Of a stretch of 64,000 bases of DNA, positions 57,201 to 64,000 are shown piece after piece. The stretch covers positions 2,108,001 through 2,172,000 of the forward strand of contig NZ_CP064187.1 in the NCBI RefSeq assembly GCF_015353075.1, written 5' to 3'. The stretch is from Rhizobium sp. 007. Lineage in GTDB: Bacteria > Pseudomonadota > Alphaproteobacteria > Rhizobiales > Rhizobiaceae. The stretch's first letter is position 1. Every line of letters begins with the position of its first letter. Position numbers and translations under genes: made by a program. Under the pieces are notes generated by a model. That model made no database searches, had not been told where the DNA came from, and saw nothing but the letters and a program-made list of their open reading frames with translations.

Positions 57201-58262
57201 ATGTCATTCCTCACGCTGACCAATCTTCAGAAGTCCTTCGGCCAGGTTCAGGTCGTCCATAATTTCAACATGAGCATCGAGAAGGGGGAATTCGTCTCCT
57301 TCCTCGGGCCGTCGGGCTGCGGCAAGACCACGGTGCTGCGCATGATCGCCGGCTTCGAGACGCCGACCGGCGGCAGCCTGTTCATCAACGGCAAGGATCA
57401 GCGCCCGCTGAAGCCGAACCAGCGCAACATCGGCATGGTCTTCCAGGCTTACGCGCTTTTCCCGAACATGAACGTGCACGACAACGTCGCCTTCGGTCTC
57501 AAGGTTGCGGGCATGCCGAAGGCCGACATCGATGCGCGCGTGAAGGAAATGCTGGGCCTCATCCGCCTCGACCATCTCGCTGATCGCTTCCCCTACCAGA
57601 TGTCCGGCGGCCAGCAGCAGCGCGTGGCGCTTGCCCGCGCGCTTGCCGTCAAGCCGCAGGTTCTGCTGCTCGACGAACCGCTCTCCGCGCTCGATGCGAA
57701 GATCCGCGTGTCGCTGCGCGAAGAGATCCGCCTCATCCAGCAGAAGCTCGGCATCACCACCATCTTCGTAACGCACGACCAGGAAGAGGCGCTCTCGATC
57801 TCCGACCGTATTGTCGTCATGAATGCCGGCAAGGCGGATCAGATCGGCACACCCTTCGAGGTCTACAACACGCCCGCAACCCGTTTCGTCGCTTCCTTCG
57901 TCGGCACGCTGAACATGATCGAGGCGAAGGTCGTCGATCCGGCGGCAAACCGCATCCAGATCGGCGACCAGGGCGTGACGCTCAAGCAGTCGCTCGCAGC
58001 CTACAAGGCGGGCGAGACCGTTTCGCTGGCGCTTCGTCCGGAAGCGGGCTCGCTTTCCGACAGCGTCAAGAGCGATACGGCGCTGACCGGTCAGGTCATC
58101 TCCGCCCACTTCCTCGGCTCCGTCATCCGCACCCGCATGAATGTCGGCGGCAACGTCATTTCCTTCGACATGTTCAACAGCCCGGGCGTCACCCCGCCGC
58201 AGGCAGGCGAAACCGTCACGCTCCGCTTCATGGCCGCCGACCTGCTCGTCGTCCGCGATTGA
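57201..58262 (+). CDS. ABC transporter ATPase (polyamine/iron type)
   Basis: 353 residues. Walker A GPSGCGKTT (about 36-44), signature MSGGQQQRVALARAL, Walker B VLLLDEPLSALD, and the H-loop THDQEEALS are intact. A TOBE domain follows (about 260-353). Classified with PotA/FbpC/CysA ATPases. It drives uptake with the preceding SBP and permeases. Confidence 0.93.
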   Translation: MSFLTLTNLQKSFGQVQVVHNFNMSIEKGEFVSFLGPSGCGKTTVLRMIAGFETPTGGSLFINGKDQRPLKPNQRNIGMVFQAYALFPNMNVHDNVAFGLKVAGMPKADIDARVKEMLGLIRLDHLADRFPYQMSGGQQQRVALARALAVKPQVLLLDEPLSALDAKIRVSLREEIRLIQQKLGITTIFVTHDQEEALSISDRIVVMNAGKADQIGTPFEVYNTPATRFVASFVGTLNMIEAKVVDPAANRIQIGDQGVTLKQSLAAYKAGETVSLALRPEAGSLSDSVKSDTALTGQVISAHFLGSVIRTRMNVGGNVISFDMFNSPGVTPPQAGETVTLRFMAADLLVVRD

Positions 58263-58276
58263 TCTTGCTTGAATAA

Positions 58277-58525
58277 TCGGACAAGGGCGCCATTCTCCGT
58301 GGCACCTTTTTCTCGATGCTGCTGGCCTGGATCCTGTCGGCCGGGATCGTCGTCACCACGCGGATGGCCGCGACCAACGCGATCTTCGGCGGCCTCACCC
58401 CGCTTGTGGTCGCGTCATTGCTGCCGATCAATCCGATGGCGCGTGCCTATTACCTGCTCTTCATCGCCGTACTGGCCTTCATCCTCGGACTTTACCTGAT
58501 GCAAAGGGCGACAGCGTCGAAGCCG
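58277..58525 (+). pseudogene. Remnant of an MFS transporter C-terminus
   Basis: In one frame the segment RGTFFSMLLAWILSAG, ATNAIFGGLTPLVVASLLP and ARAYYLLFIAVLAFILGLYL reads like the last two or three helices of an MHS-type MFS permease. No start codon or upstream helices exist: a stop lies in frame at 58274-58276, just after the ABC ATPase. After about residue 75 the frame becomes Arg/Ser-rich and runs into the 3' end of the convergent ATPase gene. It is probably a fragment left after a deletion. Confidence 0.5.
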
Positions 58526-58627
58526 ATATCGGCATCGAGGAGCGAACGGAGCGGCTGGCGCAGAAGGCGCGAGGAAGATCCGTATGGCGCGAGGGTGCGG
58601 CAGGAGGCCGCGCCCCTCCCGTCGCCC

Positions 58628-59629
58628 TTACCGTATCGCCTGCTCGTTTTCATCGAAGCGATGCATATGCGCCTTGTCCGGCGTCGCATAAACAATCTCG
58701 TCCGGCTCGTACTTGTGTTCGCCAAAGAGGCGCGCCGTCAGCAGGCCGCACTGGTCGGTCTCCAGATAGACGATCGTATCGGCGCCGAGATGCTCGACAT
58801 GCACGATTTTCGCCTTCCAGGTCCCCTGCTCGCGTGAAAGCGTCAGATGCTCGGGACGAACACCGATCGTCCTCGCCTCCTTGTCGCTGAGCTTTTCTGC
58901 CGGGATAAAGTTCATCATCGGCGAGCCGATGAAGCCAGCGACGAAGACGTTGGCCGGACGATTGTAGAGTTCCATCGGCGAACCGACCTGCTCGATCGCA
59001 CCGGCGTTCAGCACGACGATCTTGTCGGCCAGCGTCATCGCCTCGACCTGGTCGTGGGTGACGTAGATCATCGTCGCCTTCAGGCTGCGATGCAGGCGGG
59101 CGATCTCCAGGCGCGTCTGGACGCGCAGCGCCGCATCGAGATTGGAAAGCGGCTCGTCAAAGAGGAAAAGTTCCGGTTCGCGCACGATGGCGCGGCCGAT
59201 CGCGACGCGCTGGCGCTGACCGCCGGAGAGCTCGGCCGGCCGGCGCGCGAGATAAGGCCCCAGCGACAGCATCGATGATGCCTTGCCGACGCGCGTCTCG
59301 ATCTCGTCCCTCGGCATTCCGGCCTGCTTCAGGCCGAGTCCCATGTTGTCCTTCACGGTCAGGTGGGGATAGAGCGCGTAGGATTGGAAGACCATGGCGA
59401 TACCGCGCTTGGCGGGCGGCGTCAGCGTCTCGTCCTTGCCGTTGATGAGGACGGCGCCGGAGGTCACGTCTTCGAGACCGGCGATGCTGCGCAGCAGGGT
59501 CGATTTTCCGCAGCCAGACGGTCCGACGAAGATGACGAATTCGCCGTCCCTGACCTCAAGGTCGATGCCCTTCAGCACCTCATGCGTGCCATAGGTCTTG
59601 CGTATGGATTTGAGTTGAAGCGATCCCAC
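58628..59629 (-). CDS. Sugar-type ABC transporter ATPase (UgpC/MalK-like)
   Basis: 333 residues from a GTG start with GGGAACGAC upstream. Walker A GPSGCGKST, signature LSGGQRQRVAIGRAI, Walker B LFLFDEPLSNLD, H-loop THDQVEAMT, and a TOBE-type C-terminal domain (about 240-333) with VRPEHLTLS. The last gene of the sugar importer operon, 12 bases after the dehydrogenase stop. Confidence 0.93.
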   Translation of the reverse strand: MGSLQLKSIRKTYGTHEVLKGIDLEVRDGEFVIFVGPSGCGKSTLLRSIAGLEDVTSGAVLINGKDETLTPPAKRGIAMVFQSYALYPHLTVKDNMGLGLKQAGMPRDEIETRVGKASSMLSLGPYLARRPAELSGGQRQRVAIGRAIVREPELFLFDEPLSNLDAALRVQTRLEIARLHRSLKATMIYVTHDQVEAMTLADKIVVLNAGAIEQVGSPMELYNRPANVFVAGFIGSPMMNFIPAEKLSDKEARTIGVRPEHLTLSREQGTWKAKIVHVEHLGADTIVYLETDQCGLLTARLFGEHKYEPDEIVYATPDKAHMHRFDENEQAIR

Positions 59630-59640
59630 TAGTCGTTCCC

Positions 59641-60705
59641 TTACAGTTTGACCGGTTTGCCGGTGCGCACGCTCTCATCGGCGGCGAGGCAGATTCGTAG
59701 CGATTGGACGGCATCTGCCATGTGGCGATTGAGGTCGAGATCCTCGCGAATGGCCTTGAGCATGAAGGACTGCTCGCGGTCGCAGAGCTCCTGATGGCCG
59801 GGTTCGCCCGCCATCGTCATGTCCTGATCCGGATTGATGAACTTGCCGTCCGGCCCGGTTTCGGCATTGTGCAGCCGGATGACGGAGGTCTTGGTGTGCG
59901 TGTCGATGTCGTCCGATTTCGCCTTCGGGTCCATGACGATCGAGACCGCCCCCTTCGGCGACATGACATCTTTCACGAAGAAGGCCGTCTCCGAGATCAT
60001 CGGCCCCCAGCCGGCCTCGTACCAGCCGACGGAACCATCCTCGAAGATCACCTGCAGGTGGCCGTAATTGTACATGTCCGGCGCGACCTCGCCGGAAAGC
60101 CGCAGCCCCATGCCGCGCACCTCGACGGGCTTGGCATCGGTGATCTGGCACATGACGTCGACATAATGCACGCCGCAATCCACGATCGGCGATGTCGTCT
60201 GCATCAGCGATTTGTGCGTCTCCCAGGTCGGACCGCTGGATTGCTGATTGAGGTTCATGCGGAACACATAGGGCGGCCCAAGTTTTCGTGCTTCCTCGAT
60301 CAGCTTTATCCAGGATGGATGATGGCGAAGGATGTAGCCGATCACCAGCTTCCGCCCGGCCTTCTTCGCAGCCGCCACGACGCGCTCGGCGTCGGCGACA
60401 GTCGTTGCAAGCGGCTTTTCCACGAAGACATCGCAACCGGCCTCGAATGCGGCGACCGCATAGCCGGCATGGCTGTCGGAATAGGTGCAGATGGAGCAGA
60501 GGTCGGGCTTCAGCTCGGCCAGCGCCGTCTTGAAGTCCGGATAGATGCCTAAGCCCTGCAGCTCCGGCGCAAGCTCCGGCTTCGAGCGGTTGACGAGACC
60601 GACGATTTCGAAGTCCGGATTGTTGTGATAGGCGAGCGCATGGCTGCGGCCCATATTGCCGAGCCCCGCCACGAGAACACGGACCGGCTCCTGCGAAACG
60701 GTCAT
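59641..60705 (-). CDS. Gfo/Idh/MocA-family NAD(P)-dependent dehydrogenase
   Basis: 354 residues. The dinucleotide motif VAGLGNMGRSHALAYHNN (about 12-29) is near the N-terminus. VFVEKPLATTVADAERVV carries the conserved EKP motif. The C-terminal part has VDCGVHYVDVMCQI with catalytic D and H in DCGVH. The family oxidises sugars, inositols or their acids. Its place between the permease and ATPase genes suggests it processes the imported sugar. Overlaps the upstream permease gene by 4 bases. Confidence 0.9.
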   Translation of the reverse strand: MTVSQEPVRVLVAGLGNMGRSHALAYHNNPDFEIVGLVNRSKPELAPELQGLGIYPDFKTALAELKPDLCSICTYSDSHAGYAVAAFEAGCDVFVEKPLATTVADAERVVAAAKKAGRKLVIGYILRHHPSWIKLIEEARKLGPPYVFRMNLNQQSSGPTWETHKSLMQTTSPIVDCGVHYVDVMCQITDAKPVEVRGMGLRLSGEVAPDMYNYGHLQVIFEDGSVGWYEAGWGPMISETAFFVKDVMSPKGAVSIVMDPKAKSDDIDTHTKTSVIRLHNAETGPDGKFINPDQDMTMAGEPGHQELCDREQSFMLKAIREDLDLNRHMADAVQSLRICLAADESVRTGKPVKL

Positions 60706-61544
60706 TTCACTGCTCCGGAGGTGATGCCGCGGATCAGCTGCCGCGAGAAGATGACGTAGAGCACGAGGATCGGCAGGATCGCCAGCGACAGCGCAGCCAG
60801 AACCGCGTTCCAGTTGGTGACGAATTGCCCGATGAATATTTGCGAGCCGAGCGTTACGGTCTTGGTGGATTCGGCCGGCGCCAGGATCAGCGGGAACCAG
60901 AGATCGTTCCAGATCGGGATCATCGTAAAGACCGCAACCGTCGCCATCGCCGGGCGCACAAGCGGCAGCACCAGCCGGAAGAAGATTGCGTATTCGGAAA
61001 GCCCGTCAATGCGGCCGGCATTCTTCAGGTCATCGGAGACCGTGCGCATGAATTCCGACAGGATGAAGATCGCCAGCGGAATGCCCTGCGCCGTATAGAC
61101 GAGAACCAGCGCTGTCAACGTATTGACGAGACCCGCCGCCACCATGCCCTGCAGGATGGCGACCGTGCCGAGACGGATCGGGATCATGATGCCGATCGCC
61201 ATGTAGAGGCCCATCAGCGTGTTGCCGCGGAAGCGGTATTCGGACAAGGCGAACGCCGCCATCGCGCCGAACAGCAGCACGAAGAAGATCGAGACGACCG
61301 TCACGATCAAGCTGTTCTGGAAATAAGTCGCGAAGTCGCCCTGCCCCAGCACCGTCTGATAGCCGACAAGGCTGAAGGTCGAGGGCGTCGGAACCTGCAG
61401 CGGCGAACGGAAGATCGCGTTGCGGTCCTTGAACGAGTTGATGATCGTGAGAAACACCGGAAAGACGGCGACGAGCGTGTAACCGATCAAAGCCAGGTGA
61501 ACGAGCCCGGTGCGGATCGGCGATGTGCGTGCTCTGTTGGACAT
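60702..61544 (-). CDS. Sugar ABC transporter permease (MalG-like)
   Basis: 280 residues, six helices. The EAA loop is KNAGRIDGLSEYAIFFRLVLPLVRPA. FILSEFMRTVSDDL precedes it. Forms the channel with the MalF-like permease. Its start is 12 bases after the MalF-like stop. Confidence 0.9.
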   Translation of the reverse strand: MSNRARTSPIRTGLVHLALIGYTLVAVFPVFLTIINSFKDRNAIFRSPLQVPTPSTFSLVGYQTVLGQGDFATYFQNSLIVTVVSIFFVLLFGAMAAFALSEYRFRGNTLMGLYMAIGIMIPIRLGTVAILQGMVAAGLVNTLTALVLVYTAQGIPLAIFILSEFMRTVSDDLKNAGRIDGLSEYAIFFRLVLPLVRPAMATVAVFTMIPIWNDLWFPLILAPAESTKTVTLGSQIFIGQFVTNWNAVLAALSLAILPILVLYVIFSRQLIRGITSGAVK

Positions 61545-61556
61545 GGACCACGCTCC

Positions 61557-62501
61557 TCAGAACTGATACCGGCGCATGCGCCGCTGGATGGCAAAAAGAT
61601 AGAAAGAGACGCCAGCGAGAATGATTAGGAACATCGTCGTCGCGATCGTCGCCCCCATGGAACGGTCGCCGAGCTGCAGCTGGAAGCCGAAGAAGGTGCG
61701 GTAAAGCAGCGTTCCCAGAATGTCGGTCGACTTGTCGGGACCGGCAAGCGCGCCCTGCACCGTGTAGATCAAGTCGAAGGCGTTGAAATTGCCGACGAAG
61801 GTCAGGATCGAGATGATGCCGATCGCCGGCAGGATGAGCGGTAGCTTGATCTTCCAGAACTGTGCCCAGCCGGTGATACCGTCGCATTCCGCCGCCTCGA
61901 TCACCTCTTCCGGAATGCTGAGCAGCGCCGCGTAGATCAGCATCATCGGGATGCCGATATATTGCCAGTTGGAAATCAGCGAGACGGCGACCAGCGCCGG
62001 GCCGGACTGGCCGAGCCAGGGCGCGAAGAAGGATTGCATGCCAACAAGGCTCATCAGCCAGGGTGCAACGCCCCAGATCGGCGAGAGGATCAGCTTCCAG
62101 ATGAAGCCGACGATCACGAAGGAAAGCAGCGTCGGCAGGAATATCGCCGTGCGGTAGAAGGCGACGAAACGCAGCCGCGGCGTGGACAGAAGCGCTGCAA
62201 GCGCAACGCCGATCGGATTCTGCACGCACATATGAATGGCGAAAAAGATCAGGTTATTGACAAGCGCATTCCAGAAATCATGCGCCCAGTGCGGATCGCC
62301 GAACAACACCTTGTAGTTCGCAAGGCCAACGAAGGCGGGCACGCCGTCAACCACATTGTAGAACGAAAGCCTGAGCGTTTCGATCAACGGCAGGATCATG
62401 ATCGCCGAGTAGACGACGACTGCCGGGAGAAGAAAGACGCCGATATGCCAGCGCACCGGGCGCTTGAGCGAAATCGGGGTTTCCGATGTCAGATCGGTCA
62501 T
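61557..62501 (-). CDS. Sugar ABC transporter permease (MalF/UgpA-like)
   Basis: 314 residues from the ATG at 62499-62501. Six helices plus a long N-terminal cytoplasmic part (MTDLTSETPISLKRPVRW). EAA loop EVIEAAECDGITGWAQFWKIKLPLILP. GATIATTMFLIILAG is in the last helices. Transcribed after the SBP, separated from it by a palindromic repeat. Confidence 0.9.
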   Translation of the reverse strand: MTDLTSETPISLKRPVRWHIGVFLLPAVVVYSAIMILPLIETLRLSFYNVVDGVPAFVGLANYKVLFGDPHWAHDFWNALVNNLIFFAIHMCVQNPIGVALAALLSTPRLRFVAFYRTAIFLPTLLSFVIVGFIWKLILSPIWGVAPWLMSLVGMQSFFAPWLGQSGPALVAVSLISNWQYIGIPMMLIYAALLSIPEEVIEAAECDGITGWAQFWKIKLPLILPAIGIISILTFVGNFNAFDLIYTVQGALAGPDKSTDILGTLLYRTFFGFQLQLGDRSMGATIATTMFLIILAGVSFYLFAIQRRMRRYQF

Positions 62502-62524
62502 TGTTTCTGGCTCGCTTTGCTTCG

Positions 62525-62665
62525 TTCTCTCCCTCATCCCTGTCCTCGGGTTTATCCCGAAAATTACACAGGGATCCAGTTGCGCCGCCTCGGCGGCGCG
62601 GGAGACTCTTCTCACGCGAAAGACTTCGCGTGGCTGGATTCCGGTGACGAGCACAGGAATGAGGG
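62525..62665. repeat. Palindromic intergenic element between SBP and MalF-like permease
   Basis: The outer ends are imperfect inverted copies: CCCTCATCCCTGTCCTCG at the left and CGAGCACAGGAATGAGGG at the right. Inside are GGATCCAG / CTGGATTCC ends and two small hairpins (GCCGCCTCGGCGGC and CACGCGAAAGACTTCGCGTG). It is unlike the RIME copies. It looks like a mobile-type repeat common in rhizobia, but I cannot name it. Confidence 0.6.
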
Positions 62666-62687
62666 CGGCGGAAGATCGCCGCCCTTC
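62664..62687 (-). other. Hairpin after the SBP gene
   Basis: GGGCGGCG / CGCCGCCC stem next to the SBP stop codon, without a T run. It may protect the SBP mRNA 3' end, giving more SBP than permease. Confidence 0.5.
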
Positions 62688-62698
62688 TTGCTGGAGGC

Positions 62699-63958
62699 TT
62701 ACTTGGCCGGCTTGTACCAGCTGTCGAGACCCTTCTGGAGCTTTTCGGCGGCCACTTCCGGCGTATCCGTGCCGTTGATGACGTTGGCTGATTCAATCCA
62801 GGTTTCGTTTTCCAGGTTCGGCGTACCACGCTGCAGGATCTGATAGGTCGAGCGGACGGTCGACTTGTACGGGCCGCGCCAGGAAACGAATTCCTGAGCC
62901 AGCGGATCGCTCATCTTCACCTGGTTTGAGTTCAGGCTGAAGAAGCCCGGCAGCGAGTTCGCGTAGATGTCTGCGAATTCGGCGGAAGCAACCCAGCTCA
63001 GGAATTTCTTGGCTTCCTCGGCATGTGCGCTCTTGGTATTCAGGCCGACACCGATGTCCGGATGGTCGGAGATGTAGCCGGTGTCGCCAGCCTTCGGAAC
63101 CGGCGGCGGGAATGCGCCCATCTTGAACTGCGCCTGGCTGTTGAACAGCGAAATTTCCCACGAGCCGGCCGGGTAGATCGCCGCACGGCCGAGCGTGAAG
63201 AGGTTCTGGCTGTCGGAATAGGTCTGCGCTTCGAAGCCGTCGCCGAGATAGGGCTTCCACTTGGCGAGTTCCTTGTAGGGCTCGACCCATTCGGCATCCG
63301 TCAGCTTCTTCTTGCCTTCGATCAGGGCCATGCGGCCCTCTTCGCCCTTCCAATAGTTCGGGCCGATATTCTGGTAGCCCATGGTTGCGGCTTCCCAAAG
63401 GTCCTTCGTGCCCATCGCCATGGGGATGTAGGTGCCGTCCGCCTTGATCTTTTCGAGAGCGGCGTAGAACTCGTCCTGCGTCTTCGGAACGGCGATGCCG
63501 AGCTTGTCGAAGGCGTCCTTGTTGTAGATGAAGCCGTGAATGACCGAAGCCATCGGAACGCAGAAGGTCGACTTGCCGTCGTCGGTCGACCAGGCAGCCT
63601 TCGCAACCGGCGTGAAGTTTTCCATGCCCGGCAGGCTTGTTAGGTCTGCAAGCTGCTTCTTGTTAAAGAGTTCGAGCGAGGCGTCGAACGGCCGGCAGGT
63701 GATGATGTCGCCTGCGGAGCCGGCGTCGAGCTTGGCGTTCAGCGAGGCGTTGTATTCCGTCGGCGCTGTCGGGGAGAAAACGAGCTTGATGCCCGGGTTC
63801 TTGGCTTCGAAGGCCGGGATGATCTTTTCCTGCCAGATCTGCAGGTCGTCGTTGCGCCAGCTTTCGATCGTCAGCGTGACATCCGCAGCATAGGCAAAGC
63901 CGGCAGACGTGAGCAGACTGGAGGCAAGCAGCAGGCTTTTCAGAGCAGTGTTTTTCAT
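62699..63958 (-). CDS. Sugar ABC transporter substrate-binding protein
   Basis: 419 residues. Signal peptide to about residue 24 (AGFAYAADVTL). The fold is that of family 1 carbohydrate SBPs (MalE/UgpB type): TIESWRNDDLQIWQEKIIP, YNASLNAKLDAGSAGDIITC, and PNIGVGLNTK-type segment ISDHPDIGVGLNT. The ATG has AGGAGAGGG. Start of the minus-strand operon with two permeases, a dehydrogenase and an ATPase; the promoter region continues to the right edge. Confidence 0.93.
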   Translation of the reverse strand: MKNTALKSLLLASSLLTSAGFAYAADVTLTIESWRNDDLQIWQEKIIPAFEAKNPGIKLVFSPTAPTEYNASLNAKLDAGSAGDIITCRPFDASLELFNKKQLADLTSLPGMENFTPVAKAAWSTDDGKSTFCVPMASVIHGFIYNKDAFDKLGIAVPKTQDEFYAALEKIKADGTYIPMAMGTKDLWEAATMGYQNIGPNYWKGEEGRMALIEGKKKLTDAEWVEPYKELAKWKPYLGDGFEAQTYSDSQNLFTLGRAAIYPAGSWEISLFNSQAQFKMGAFPPPVPKAGDTGYISDHPDIGVGLNTKSAHAEEAKKFLSWVASAEFADIYANSLPGFFSLNSNQVKMSDPLAQEFVSWRGPYKSTVRSTYQILQRGTPNLENETWIESANVINGTDTPEVAAEKLQKGLDSWYKPAK

Positions 63959-64000
63959 TTCCCTCTCCTGTTTTAAGCGCCGCAGGGCGCCATCTTGGTT

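Overview
The window looks like chromosomal DNA of a Rhizobium-type alphaproteobacterium (Rhizobium/Agrobacterium group). Support: a rhizobial-type division and cell-wall (dcw) cluster, a class A RNase P RNA, btaA-btaB for betaine lipids, several ABC importers, three intergenic elements resembling the Rhizobium intergenic mosaic element (RIME), and high-GC coding bias. No rRNA, tRNA, CRISPR array, insertion sequence or prophage was seen.

Layout. 1-17521 (minus strand) is the dcw cluster in the order mraZ-rsmH-ftsL-ftsI-murE-murF-mraY-murD-ftsW-murG-murC-murB, followed by a partial ddl that runs off the left edge. An MHS-family transporter (plus) and aqpZ (minus) sit between murB and ddl. Upstream of mraZ, four TGGG repeats spaced exactly 10 bp lie across a TTGACG-type promoter, the expected MraZ operator. 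17943-18348 is rnpB.

18394-31022 holds mixed genes rich in peptidoglycan-active enzymes: two SLT transglycosylases, an AmpD-type amidase, a GH25 muramidase, an MltB-type transglycosylase and a serine hydrolase. Also here are PPi-dependent phosphofructokinase, a LysE-type exporter, a TerB-DnaJ protein and btaAB. A 25-residue membrane microprotein gene (31343-31420) follows. 31543-33463 is a methionine-cycle unit: an ArsR regulator fused to a methyltransferase, translationally linked to metF, with a perfect 16-bp palindrome just upstream. Then come ettA, a CmoM-like methyltransferase, RNase T2, a monoglyceride-lipase-like hydrolase, an EamA permease, a CoA-transferase coupled to a TPP enzyme, RidA, a DUF442 phosphatase, a DUF4432 protein, an L,D-transpeptidase and an orphan VirC1-like ParA.

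46400-54150 is a catabolic island: Fe-alcohol dehydrogenase, aldehyde dehydrogenase, glutamine-synthetase-like ligase, ACT-type amine permease and N-formylglutamate-amidohydrolase-like enzyme (all minus), with a divergent RpiR regulator. The gene content fits a gamma-glutamyl-protected amino-alcohol degradation route (ligate, oxidise alcohol, oxidise aldehyde, hydrolyse); this is inference. A polyamine/iron-type ABC importer (54341-58262) follows. After a decayed transporter fragment comes a second, sugar-type ABC importer with a Gfo/Idh/MocA dehydrogenase (58628-63958, minus).

The best candidates for something little described are the amino-alcohol island with its regulator, the fused ArsR-methyltransferase/metF unit with its palindrome, the CoA-transferase/TPP-enzyme pair, the VirC1-like ParA under CtrA-like sites, and the microprotein gene.
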